A stretch of DNA of 40,366 nucleotides from Anaerolinea thermophila (GTDB lineage: Bacteria > Chloroflexota > Anaerolineae > Anaerolineales > Villigracilaceae), in NCBI GenBank assembly GCA_020721605.1, contig DYML01000007.1, positions 1-40,366 on the forward strand, read 5' to 3'. Of this stretch, positions 1 to 7,608 are shown one piece after another. The translations under genes and the position numbers were made by a program. The notes beneath the pieces are model-generated. The model did not search any database, had not been told where the DNA came from, and saw only the letters and a program-made list of their open reading frames with translations. Each line of letters starts with the position of its first letter. Position 1 is the stretch's first letter.

Positions 1-765
1 CTCACCCATCCACAAGGTGGATTAAAAAATATACCCGCCCAGGCGCGGCGCGTGGTTTTTCTCAACCAGGCAGATACCCCCACCCTGCAATCCATCGGCG
101 GGCGGATGGCGCGTGACCTGTTGAGCCACTTCGACTCGGCGGTGGTTGGCTCGCTTCAACAAGACAGCCTGCAAACATTTGAACCCAGTGCGGGAATACT
201 CCTCGCGGCAGGAGAATCCAGCCGATTTGGCGCACCCAAACAATTGTTAGACTGGAAAGGCAAGCCCTTTGTGCGGCAGGTGGCAGAAACCGCCCTGCGG
301 GCTGGGCTAGACCCAGTAATTGTGGTGACGGGCAGCCATGCCGCCGAGGTTGAATCTGCTTTGAGCGGGCTGCCGGTAAAAATAATTTACAACCCCAACT
401 ACCCGCAAGGGCAAAGCACATCCATTCACGCGGGGTTAACGGCGCTGGCAGGCAAGGCAGGGTCGGCAGTCTTTCTTTTGGCAGATCAGCCGCAAATTCC
501 TGCGGAGGTAATTCGGGCGCTGATTGAATCTCATGGGCAAGCCATGCACACCATTCTCGCGCCGCTGGTACTGGAAAACCGCCGCGCAAACCCCGTCCTC
601 TTTGACCGCAGCGCCTTCCCCGACCTGCTGAACTTAAAAGGTGACGTAGGCGGGCGCGAAATTTTTAGTAAATATGGGGTGCAATATCTGCCCTGGCACG
701 ACGAAATTTTATTGTTGGACGTAGACAAGCCGCAAGACTATCAAACGCTGAAGGATTTAGAATGA
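1..765 (+). CDS. YqeC-MocA fusion, 5' end missing: molybdenum cofactor cytidylyltransferase domain
   Basis: The reading frame is open from base 1, so the ORF-track start (GTG at 52) is only an internal codon and the gene begins outside the window. The first ~50 residues (LTHPQGGLKNIPA, then VVFLNQADTP) resemble the C-terminal end of YqeC, the accessory protein of selenium-dependent molybdenum hydroxylases. From AGILLAAGESSRFGAPKQLL onward the protein is a MocA/CoxI-type nucleotidyltransferase: the LAAGxSxRFGxPK nucleotide-binding loop, a metal-binding Asp in LLADQPQI, RRANPVLF, and GDVGGREIF. MocA enzymes transfer CMP to molybdopterin for xanthine dehydrogenase-type enzymes. The stop overlaps the next gene's ATG (ATGA), and that gene is a second MobA-like protein. 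The fused arrangement is my reading of the N-terminus; the MocA part is secure. Confidence 0.85.
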   Translation, partial: LTHPQGGLKNIPAQARRVVFLNQADTPTLQSIGGRMARDLLSHFDSAVVGSLQQDSLQTFEPSAGILLAAGESSRFGAPKQLLDWKGKPFVRQVAETALRAGLDPVIVVTGSHAAEVESALSGLPVKIIYNPNYPQGQSTSIHAGLTALAGKAGSAVFLLADQPQIPAEVIRALIESHGQAMHTILAPLVLENRRANPVLFDRSAFPDLLNLKGDVGGREIFSKYGVQYLPWHDEILLLDVDKPQDYQTLKDLE

Positions 766-1328
766 ATGTTTCTGCTGTAATTCTTGCGGCTGGAAAATCA
801 ACCCGCATGGGGCAGCAAAAAATGCTGCTGCCCTGGGGCGATACCACCGTACTCGGCAAGGTGATTAAAACCCTGCAAAACGCAGAGGTGAAAGACATTC
901 TCCTTGTCACCAATTCGAACATTGCGCCGCACATTGCAAATTACAACATACGGGTTACGCTCAACAACGAGGGCGAAATGCTCGAATCAATTCAGATCGG
1001 TTTGCGCGAACAAGAACCATCCACCACGGCAGCGCTCATTTGTCTTGGTGACCAGCCCCAAGTAGAGGAAGAAAACGTGCGCAAGGTGTTGGCTGGCTTC
1101 CATCAAAATCAATATCAAATTGTCGTACCCAGTTATCAAATGCGGCGCGGGCATCCCTGGTTAATTGCCAAAAAATTTTGGGATGAAATTTTGCAGTTAC
1201 GCGCGCCCCAATCCATGCGGAATTTTCTAAACACGCATCAAAGTGAAATATTTTATGTAAATTGCCATTCGGAGAAAATCTTACAAGACCTCGACAACCC
1301 TGCCGATTACTTGAAATACAAACCATGA
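762..1328 (+). CDS. MobA/MocA-like molybdenum cofactor nucleotidyltransferase
   Basis: This 188-residue protein has the MobA-like NTP-transferase fold from its first residues: VSAVILAAGKSTRMGQQKMLLPWG (nucleotide loop), CLGDQPQV with the metal-binding Asp, and RRGHPWLI near the substrate pocket. It is a paralogue of the nucleotidyltransferase domain encoded just upstream and overlaps it by four bases, so the two are almost surely co-translated. Members attach CMP or GMP to molybdopterin, and a pair could serve two cofactor forms or partner enzymes. The sequence does not show which nucleotide is used. The family call is firm; the exact substrate is not. Confidence 0.82.
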   Translation: MNVSAVILAAGKSTRMGQQKMLLPWGDTTVLGKVIKTLQNAEVKDILLVTNSNIAPHIANYNIRVTLNNEGEMLESIQIGLREQEPSTTAALICLGDQPQVEEENVRKVLAGFHQNQYQIVVPSYQMRRGHPWLIAKKFWDEILQLRAPQSMRNFLNTHQSEIFYVNCHSEKILQDLDNPADYLKYKP

Positions 1329-1357
1329 CGTGCTATTGTAAAGAAAAGGAGGCAGAC

Positions 1358-1645
1358 ATGTCTAACATAACCTTAATTGCCGAAGACATTCTCAATGCCA
1401 TGCACGCCACTGAAGATGCCTATCACGCCACACAATCGCTGCGCGAAAAAACCGATACTGCCGCATTTGATATGTTCCGCGCCAAAATGGTTGCACTACA
1501 AGACCGCCTGAGCAAGATCAAAATGGTGCTGGACAATGAAGAAGCGTTTGTGATAGATGAAATAGCGGACGCGCTCAGTATGGCAAACACCGGTCACCGC
1601 GCCGAGTACCGCAAAACACCGCGCATGAATGAAAAGATAGATTGA
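1358..1645 (+). CDS. Small hypothetical protein
   Basis: I start this gene at the ATG at 1358 rather than at the upstream start used in the ORF track (1262), because a near-perfect ribosome binding site (AAAGGAGG) lies just before it and the longer version would run through the end of the previous gene. The 95-residue product (MSNITLIAEDILNAM...) looks mostly helical and is fairly charged, with no signal peptide or membrane segment. It lies 29 bases after the MobA-like gene and may share its transcript. I recognise no family. Confidence 0.6.
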   Translation: MSNITLIAEDILNAMHATEDAYHATQSLREKTDTAAFDMFRAKMVALQDRLSKIKMVLDNEEAFVIDEIADALSMANTGHRAEYRKTPRMNEKID

Positions 1646-1697
1646 CAACCAAACTCACAAAAGATAAACTCGCCCCATTCAAAATTGGAGCGAGCTG

Positions 1698-2618
1698 ATG
1701 AAATATTTTATAATTGTGAATCCCACCTCAGGACATGGATTTGGTGAAAAATCCATTCCGAAAATCGAATCCAGCTTGCGCAAAAGCGGGCTGGATTTTA
1801 CATTGGCGCGTACCGAGCGTGTTTGGCACGCCGCAACCCTGGCAGAAAGCGCAGCGCGGGACGGCTACGATGTCATCGTCTGCGCCAGCGGTGATGGCAC
1901 AGTAAACGAAGCGATTAATGGAATTATGCTAGCCCAAAAAGCGGGGTTTCATGGCGCTGCATTTGGCGTATTAAGCATTGGCACAGGCAACGACTTTGCT
2001 GGCGGAACGGGCATTCCAGGCAATTTGGAAGACGGATTAAAAGCCCTGAAAGAAAACAAACGCAAGAAGATTGACCTGGGCTTCGTAACGGGCGGGGACT
2101 ACCCCCAAGGCAGATATTTTGGAAACGGCATTGGAGTTGGCTTTGACGCAGCAGTGGGCAACGAAGCCATTAAAGTGCGTTGGGCGCGCGGCATAACCGC
2201 ATACTTAATTGGCGTAATTAAAACAGTCTTTCTATATTACCAGCCGCCGCATGTGGAAATTTTGTTGGACGACAAGGAAACCATCAACCAAGTTTCGCTG
2301 ATGATCTCGGTGATGAACGGAAAGCGCATGGGCGGCGGCTTTAAAATGACCCCAGAAAGCAAACCCGACGACGGGCTTTTTGACCTGTGCATTGCAGAAA
2401 CAGCCTCCAAAGCGCGTATCTTTGGGCTCATTCCCCACTTTTTGCGCGGAACACAGGCAACCCAGCCCGAAGTAAAAATGCGCCGCGCCAAAAAAGTTTC
2501 CATCCGCTCGTTGGATAAACCCTTTCCCGCCCATGCAGACGGGGAATTTATCTGCCTGGATGGCAAATCCCTCACTTTGGAGATATTGCCGCGCACACTG
2601 GAAATTATCTGCGCTTAG
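1698..2618 (+). CDS. YegS/DagK-family lipid kinase
   Basis: The 306-residue product is a diacylglycerol kinase catalytic-domain protein of the YegS/BmrU/DgkB type, which phosphorylates diacylglycerol or related lipids with ATP at the inner face of the membrane. Visible family motifs are the N-terminal VNPTSGHG, the nucleotide-binding CASGDGTVNEAINGI (GGDGTxNE-type), and LSIGTGNDFAGG. The C-terminal half (HADGEFI, then a short beta-rich tail) matches the second domain. Length is normal for the family. It heads a lipid-metabolism group: a PlsC acyltransferase follows about 95 bases downstream and a phosphatidylcholine-synthase-like gene lies beyond. The exact lipid substrate cannot be read from the sequence. 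Confidence 0.85.
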   Translation: MKYFIIVNPTSGHGFGEKSIPKIESSLRKSGLDFTLARTERVWHAATLAESAARDGYDVIVCASGDGTVNEAINGIMLAQKAGFHGAAFGVLSIGTGNDFAGGTGIPGNLEDGLKALKENKRKKIDLGFVTGGDYPQGRYFGNGIGVGFDAAVGNEAIKVRWARGITAYLIGVIKTVFLYYQPPHVEILLDDKETINQVSLMISVMNGKRMGGGFKMTPESKPDDGLFDLCIAETASKARIFGLIPHFLRGTQATQPEVKMRRAKKVSIRSLDKPFPAHADGEFICLDGKSLTLEILPRTLEIICA

Positions 2619-2712
2619 ACCTGTGCTGGCATGATCCTATTCAAAAAAGGGGAGATAAAACCTTTTACCGCTTGGGTTTCCCCACAATCGAAAATGATAA
2701 AAATGGAAAAAC

Positions 2713-3387
2713 ATGAACTGGCTGATTAACTTTATTATTCGAGTCTACACACGCATTACCTGCAAAATAGACGCCCCCAACCTGCAAACTACGCCAATGC
2801 AGGGCCCGTTAATTATTATCACCAATCACACCGGGCAAATTGAAGTACCCATGCTATACGCCCATCTCCAACCGCGTAAATTAAGCGGCTGGGCAAAAAG
2901 TGAAACATGGAATAACAAATTTCTAAACTGGGTTTTCGGCGTGTGGGGCATTATCCCTGTGCGGCGCGGTGAAGCGGATCTGCGCGCGCTACGGGCTGCC
3001 TTGCGCGCGCTCGAACAAGGATACATCTTTGGCATTGCCCCCGAAGGCACACGAAATCACAACGGAATATTAAGACGCGCCCTGCCTGGCGCAGTTACAC
3101 TTGCCCTGCACACAAGCGCACCCGTTCTGCCCATTGCGCACTGGGGCGGCGAGAATTTTATGCAGAATTTCAAGCATTTTAAACGCACAGCGTTTCACAT
3201 TCGCGTGGGCGAGCCGTTTAAGGTACAGGTTGAAGGAGTAAAGGTAACAGCGGAAATTCGGCAGCAGATTGTGGATGAGATGATGTACAAAGTGGCAAAA
3301 CTACTCCCTGAGCAATATCGGGGAGACTATTCAGACCTGAGCCTGGCAACAGAAAAATTTTTGGTGGAATGTGAACTGAATAAATAG
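2713..3387 (+). CDS. Lysophospholipid acyltransferase, PlsC family
   Basis: This 224-residue protein belongs to the 1-acyl-sn-glycerol-3-phosphate acyltransferase superfamily, which adds an acyl chain to lysophosphatidic acid or a related acceptor at the membrane. Motif I appears as NHTGQIEVP, where the usual NHX4D ends in Glu rather than Asp. The remaining blocks are present: GIIPVRRGEAD (motif II), APEGTR (motif III) and PVLPIAHWGGE (motif IV-like). The NHxxxxE form makes the acceptor uncertain. A second PlsC at 22878 has the standard Asp, so the two may have different substrates. It lies in a small lipid gene group. Confidence 0.82.
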   Translation: MNWLINFIIRVYTRITCKIDAPNLQTTPMQGPLIIITNHTGQIEVPMLYAHLQPRKLSGWAKSETWNNKFLNWVFGVWGIIPVRRGEADLRALRAALRALEQGYIFGIAPEGTRNHNGILRRALPGAVTLALHTSAPVLPIAHWGGENFMQNFKHFKRTAFHIRVGEPFKVQVEGVKVTAEIRQQIVDEMMYKVAKLLPEQYRGDYSDLSLATEKFLVECELNK

Positions 3388-3392
3388 GGCAA

Positions 3393-3821
3393 TTACAACT
3401 TCATTTGATAGGCGTTTGTATCCCGCTTTTTGAAGCCCATTCGCAAGTACAAGCGATTTGCCGCCAGGCGCAAGGGGTTGGAAGTGAGCGAAATATTCTT
3501 TGCGCCCTTCTCTCTGGCTGTTTCAATGGCGCACTTCATTAAGGCTTCGCCAATGCCCAATCCGCGAGCGGCGGTATCTACGATAACATCTTCAATAATG
3601 GAACGAACGCCGGTGGGGACGCGGTACACGCAAAGACTTAAAGCGCCGACAATTTTACCTGAGTCATCACGGGCTACCATCAGCGTGGAGGATGTCTCGC
3701 GGACGAGATCAGCCAGGTCGGCTAGAGAAGGCGGCGGGTTATTCTGGGTCAGTTGCGGAATCAAGCGCTGAAAAGCGCTGTGCAGTTCCTCGTCTGCCTG
3801 AGTCACAAGATCAACTTGCAT
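3393..3821 (-). CDS. GNAT-family N-acetyltransferase
   Basis: The 142-residue product has the GNAT acetyltransferase core: a central strand (IIEDVIVDTAARGLGIGEALM) carrying the acetyl-CoA pyrophosphate loop RGLGIG, followed by LTSNPLRLAANRLYLRMGFKKRD, which is the typical C-terminal Asn/Tyr segment ending in the GF turn. The start at 3821 overlaps the end of the phosphatidylcholine-synthase-like gene by 11 bases, so the two are probably translated together. It converges on the PlsC gene with only five bases between stops. The acetyl acceptor cannot be predicted. Confidence 0.82.
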   Translation of the reverse strand: MQVDLVTQADEELHSAFQRLIPQLTQNNPPPSLADLADLVRETSSTLMVARDDSGKIVGALSLCVYRVPTGVRSIIEDVIVDTAARGLGIGEALMKCAIETAREKGAKNISLTSNPLRLAANRLYLRMGFKKRDTNAYQMKL

Positions 3822-4539
3822 GGTTTTTTCGCTTGGGGATTAAACTCAATACCAGGTAATACGCCACATAAGCCAGTGATACCCAGACGATCCAACCGGG
3901 TGTGTGGGGATAGAGCATTAAGCCCCAAATACCAATGACTGCATAAAGATAGGTTAAGCCGAGCGTGAGGCGCCGCAGATAATTATTGCGGCTGGGGTAA
4001 ATATATTTAACAGGAACAAAAACCAACACGTTAAAGAGCATAAGAAAGCCAAAGTTCACCCAGGGCGGCAGGTTCATCAGCAGCATATAAAGCGCGGCAA
4101 CATTCCAATAAGATGGAAAACCTTTGAAATGATGGTCGTCAGTTTTTGCATCGCTCTGTGTAAATTGATAAGCAGAAGTCAGCAAGATGGTGAAGGCGGT
4201 AAACAATTTAACGGTGTCTGGCAGAAAGTCGGCTTTGATGAGGAAGAGGACTGGCACAAGGACATAGTTGAGGTAGTCTAAAATATTATCGAGCAGTGCG
4301 CCATCTACCCCGGTGGCGTATTTTTTCACATCTGCCCAGCGCGCCAACATACCATCGAAACCGTCCACCAGCATGGCGATGATCATGTAGAGAATCATCA
4401 ACTTGTACTTTCCGTCAAAAATAGCAAGAATGCCGAGCAGCCCCCAAATTGCGCCAGTGGCGGTGAAGAGATGCACACCGTAAGCGGCAATTGAGCGCAG
4501 GAGATTTGTTTTTTCTTTGAAGATGTCTGAAGCATTCAT
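3811..4539 (-). CDS. pcs: CDP-alcohol phosphatidyltransferase, probable phosphatidylcholine synthase
   Basis: This 242-residue integral membrane protein carries the CDP-alcohol phosphotransferase motif DGFDGMLAR, followed after 12 residues by GALLDNILD. That G-x3-D-x3-D block sits further from the AR pair than in most family members, which is the spacing I associate with bacterial phosphatidylcholine synthases. FPSYWNVAALYMLL is also a Pcs-like signature. About eight hydrophobic helices cover the protein. Pcs condenses choline with CDP-diacylglycerol to make phosphatidylcholine in one step. It overlaps a GNAT gene downstream. The superfamily is certain; choline as substrate is likely but needs an assay or phylogeny. 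Confidence 0.78.
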   Translation of the reverse strand: MNASDIFKEKTNLLRSIAAYGVHLFTATGAIWGLLGILAIFDGKYKLMILYMIIAMLVDGFDGMLARWADVKKYATGVDGALLDNILDYLNYVLVPVLFLIKADFLPDTVKLFTAFTILLTSAYQFTQSDAKTDDHHFKGFPSYWNVAALYMLLMNLPPWVNFGFLMLFNVLVFVPVKYIYPSRNNYLRRLTLGLTYLYAVIGIWGLMLYPHTPGWIVWVSLAYVAYYLVLSLIPKRKNHAS

Positions 4540-4701
4540 GGCGATGTCCTTATCAGTTGGAGTTTCTCCTTATTTTAATCGCATTGTGAGATTTTTCCCG
4601 ACATAAAAGACCTGGCGAGTTTTACAAATCTCCGAGGTTTTAGAGAACCCATGCCGCCAAGCGCCCGAAAAAATCAACCGCACCCCGACGCCCCAGCCTG
4701 C

Positions 4702-4731
4702 TTGACAATGGCAATCGCGCAGTTATATACT
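4702..4731 (+). promoter_or_regulatory. Candidate sigma-70 promoter for the 4805 gene block
   Basis: A consensus -35 box TTGACA (4702-4707) is followed after 18 bases by TATACT (4726-4731), about 70 bases before the first gene of the multi-ATPase block. A perfect 10-base palindrome, AACAATTGTT (4738-4747), lies just downstream and could be an operator, but this is only suggestive. Confidence 0.5.
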
Positions 4732-4804
4732 GATATTAACAATTGTTGTAGTTATATTGGGTCTCTTCCTAATTTCATCGGCAATATACATATCGGGATA
4801 AAAA

Positions 4805-6259
4805 ATGAGCAATGCTTGGCAGACTTTCCTCCTTATCTCACCTTGGTTTTTATATTTGCTTTTAATCATAGGCTTGGCGTGGATTTATCTGGCAACCTCT
4901 GCAAACAGTGGCTTTAGGGGAGTGATAACCTACCTGACACATTTGCTTATTTTTGTTGTAGGGTGGGGTTTGGGAAAATGGCTGGGAATTTTACTAATTT
5001 CATTTCCTATATTAATTTACTATTACTATATGCTATTCCATCTTTCCATGGTGGTAGTCCCAATCTCTGACCCCGATATTTTTAGCGATTGGTGGCTACG
5101 TTTTTTAATCTTCGTTCGTTACCAATGGGGCGTTCAATATCCGCATTGGATGACAGCAGAAACAACAGGCGGAAAAATTGAAAAACGGATTAAAGGCGAT
5201 CAGTTTTCTTTTTTTACCCCTGGGTTGATCTCCGCACGTTCACATCAAGTAATAGGAATCACTACCGGCATGACGTTTTCTCGCGTGCCAAACCCAGGCA
5301 CGATCTTCACCAAGCGCTATGAAAGCCCCCTGGCAGTTGTGGATTTAAGAACCCAAATACGGTCTGCCTGGATTGAAGTAGTATCCAGCGATGGCATACC
5401 ATTTTGGGCATTATTATTTACTGCCTTCCGAGTAGACCAAGAAAATTGGAGCCGAGAACTGTATCACAAGTTGCGCAGACAAAACCCCCTATTTGAAAAC
5501 GCGCACAAGCCAGACTATCAACAAGGCGCCTATCCCTTTTCCAAACCGAGGCTTCAGGCTTTATTCAGCACCATCGGAGTCAGTTCACCTGAGAACATAA
5601 ATGAAGCGCCGCGAACCCTCTCATGGGATGAGCGGGCGTTTAATCAAATTGAAAAGACCGCACGCGAAGCGCTTTCGCAGCGCAAAATTAATGAATTATG
5701 GCAGCCCCAGAACGATAATGATGGCGCCAGCGCAATGGATGAAATTGCCATTGAAATTAAAGAAAACTGCACCGATGACCTTCGGCGGCGCGGAATTTTG
5801 GTATACGCTTCCAGAATTGTGGATGTTGAATTCCACAAAAATGGAGAGCCACACCACGAGGAACAGGAAAAAAATGGAGACGCTGAAATCAACTCACCGC
5901 AAAATACAGAACAAGCGGGAGAAGAAGACCCAATTGCACAAAAGCAAATCACAGCCTGGAGCATTGACTGGCAGCGCGAGGCAACCAAAACCCGCGCAGA
6001 AGGCAAGGCACATGCCGACTTTCTAACGCAAGAAGCACATGCCTATGCATACACCACCCTGCTAACCGCTTTTGCCGAAGGCATGGAAGAAGCCCGCCTG
6101 CTCGACCCTCAACTTCCCCGCTATGTCATCGCCGTCAGATTTGTCGGCGCCCTCGAAAAAATAATCGGGCAACAATCAGATACTCAAGCCATAAGTGAAG
6201 CGCGCGCTTCACTTGATCAAATAAAAAAAATGATACCCTGGGGTATGGATGGAGGCTAG
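4805..6259 (+). CDS. Membrane protein with SPFH/band-7-like domain (first of pair)
   Basis: The first ~90 residues hold three hydrophobic helices (LLISPWFLYLLLIIGLAWIYL, LLIFVVGWGLGKWLGILLISFPILIYYYY). A cytoplasmic part follows in which VPNPGTIFTKRYESPLAVVDLRTQIRS and then VVSSDGIPFWALLFTAFRV look like the start of an SPFH/band-7 domain: a PG turn, the VDLR strand, and the switch to a sequence 'for the substituted input'. The middle (residues ~330-390) is charged and low-complexity (HHEEQEKNGDAE), and the C-terminus is an Ala/Glu-rich helix (ADFLTQEAHAYAYTTLL) as in band-7 proteins. SPFH proteins form membrane scaffolds. It is the first gene of a nine-gene block and is followed five bases later by a second SPFH-like gene. 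Divergence is high, so the domain call rests on pattern. Confidence 0.65.
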   Translation: MSNAWQTFLLISPWFLYLLLIIGLAWIYLATSANSGFRGVITYLTHLLIFVVGWGLGKWLGILLISFPILIYYYYMLFHLSMVVVPISDPDIFSDWWLRFLIFVRYQWGVQYPHWMTAETTGGKIEKRIKGDQFSFFTPGLISARSHQVIGITTGMTFSRVPNPGTIFTKRYESPLAVVDLRTQIRSAWIEVVSSDGIPFWALLFTAFRVDQENWSRELYHKLRRQNPLFENAHKPDYQQGAYPFSKPRLQALFSTIGVSSPENINEAPRTLSWDERAFNQIEKTAREALSQRKINELWQPQNDNDGASAMDEIAIEIKENCTDDLRRRGILVYASRIVDVEFHKNGEPHHEEQEKNGDAEINSPQNTEQAGEEDPIAQKQITAWSIDWQREATKTRAEGKAHADFLTQEAHAYAYTTLLTAFAEGMEEARLLDPQLPRYVIAVRFVGALEKIIGQQSDTQAISEARASLDQIKKMIPWGMDGG

Positions 6260-6264
6260 CCAAC

Positions 6265-7590
6265 ATGTCTTTTGAACGCGGTAACGAATCTGTCAGCACC
6301 TGGCTGCGTTTCTATTTTGCCATTCGCTCCCTAAACCGCAGTTTTCGTCAAATTCTGCTTGTGAGCATTCCTTTAATAGCCATTGCCATGTGGGTTTCTT
6401 TTGTCTTCCTACTCTTTTTCCATCTTGACGGACATGCGCCCGAATTTACAGAAAAGCCGTCATTTTTTTCCTACCTGATCTTTACGCTGCGCTTTGCCCT
6501 GCCTGCAATACTATCAATTTTAATTGGCGTTTATTTTTTGTTAAACAGGGCGCATGAATATATTTTCACTCTCTACCAGCCTTTGCCTGAAACCAAATTA
6601 GAAATAAAGCAACGCATCTGGCATCGGCTTTGGGGCTGGCATGGACTTCTTCTATTTCAAAACTATATGGTTGTGAACAGCACCAACCTCGAACCGAGCA
6701 ATCATTGGAGCCTGTGGCTTGGCGGTCCTGCTTTTTTAATTATTTATGATGGATTCGCCGTTTACCTGGAACGCGGCAATCGCTTCTCGCGCATCGTTGG
6801 CGCCTTTCCCATTACCTATCTTGATGCGCGCGAAACGATAAAAGGAATCGTTGATCTGCGCCCTCACACACGCTGCGGCAAAGTGACAGCGTGGAGCAAA
6901 GACGGCATTCGCATTGAATTTAAAATATGTGTTGAATTTCAAATTGAACCTGGGCTGCCAACCCACAATGCAAATGAAAAACTACTCTACCCTTTCAACC
7001 CGCTCGCTGTGCGAAAAGCAGTTGAATACACGGCTGTCGGCGCGCACGATGGAAAATTGCAAGAAGTAGACTGGTGTGAAGGCGCCATGGGCAGAGTTAA
7101 AGGAATTATTGGACGGCACGTTTGCAGCCGCCGTATTGATGAATTATTCTTAAAAAACGGAGGCGGAGGACAAATGCTTTCGCCCACTGTAACTACAGAA
7201 TTAATGGAAAAAATAAACGCGCGTCTTGTCAAAGATGCGGGCACACGAATGCTCAGTTTACAAATTACAGATATTACCATCCCCCTCGGCGTGCGCCGTC
7301 AGCGGCTGGATGTGTGGGAGGCTGAAAAAGATAGTTTGATTACCCGTGTTCGGGGCGAATCACAGGCGTATGAAATACGCACAAATGAAGCCGCAGTGGC
7401 AAAAGGTCAGCGTGATCTCATTGTGGCAATTGCAAAAAATTTAAAGAGAATAGACCCATCCCACTTTCCCGAACCTTTGCTTTTATCTGTATCGGGCATT
7501 TTAGATCAAGGATTAAGAGACCCATTGGTTCAAACCTATATGGCAAAGGGAACCTTAGATTCTTTGAAAAAAATTCAAGATCTACTCTAA
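6265..7590 (+). CDS. Membrane protein with SPFH/band-7-like domain (second of pair)
   Basis: This 441-residue protein has two N-terminal membrane helices (ILLVSIPLIAIAMWVSFVFLLFF and FALPAILSILIGVYFLLN). A band-7-like domain then begins with GGPAFLIIYDGFAVYLERGNRFSRIVGAF and continues through GIVDLRPHTRCGKVTAWSKDGIRIEFKICVEFQIE, the VDLRPQ-like strand and the KDGI-containing strand pair expected of SPFH proteins. A helical region with GTRMLSLQITDITIPLGVRRQRLDVWEAEKDSL follows, again as in the family. The start has GGAGG nine bases upstream. It resembles the preceding protein in layout, so the pair may form a hetero-oligomeric scaffold for the ATPases encoded downstream. Confidence 0.72.
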   Translation: MSFERGNESVSTWLRFYFAIRSLNRSFRQILLVSIPLIAIAMWVSFVFLLFFHLDGHAPEFTEKPSFFSYLIFTLRFALPAILSILIGVYFLLNRAHEYIFTLYQPLPETKLEIKQRIWHRLWGWHGLLLFQNYMVVNSTNLEPSNHWSLWLGGPAFLIIYDGFAVYLERGNRFSRIVGAFPITYLDARETIKGIVDLRPHTRCGKVTAWSKDGIRIEFKICVEFQIEPGLPTHNANEKLLYPFNPLAVRKAVEYTAVGAHDGKLQEVDWCEGAMGRVKGIIGRHVCSRRIDELFLKNGGGGQMLSPTVTTELMEKINARLVKDAGTRMLSLQITDITIPLGVRRQRLDVWEAEKDSLITRVRGESQAYEIRTNEAAVAKGQRDLIVAIAKNLKRIDPSHFPEPLLLSVSGILDQGLRDPLVQTYMAKGTLDSLKKIQDLL

Positions 7591-7608
7591 CCTGTTTTCT
7601 ACGAGGAT

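Noticed and set aside
2648-2684. Possible terminator GGGG...CCCC after the lipid kinase gene
   Set aside because: The stem has a large internal bulge and no T run; the next gene is in the same direction.
4738-4747. Palindrome AACAATTGTT downstream of the first promoter as an operator
   Set aside because: Ten AT-rich bases are likely by chance, and I did not see a second copy before the other promoter of the block.
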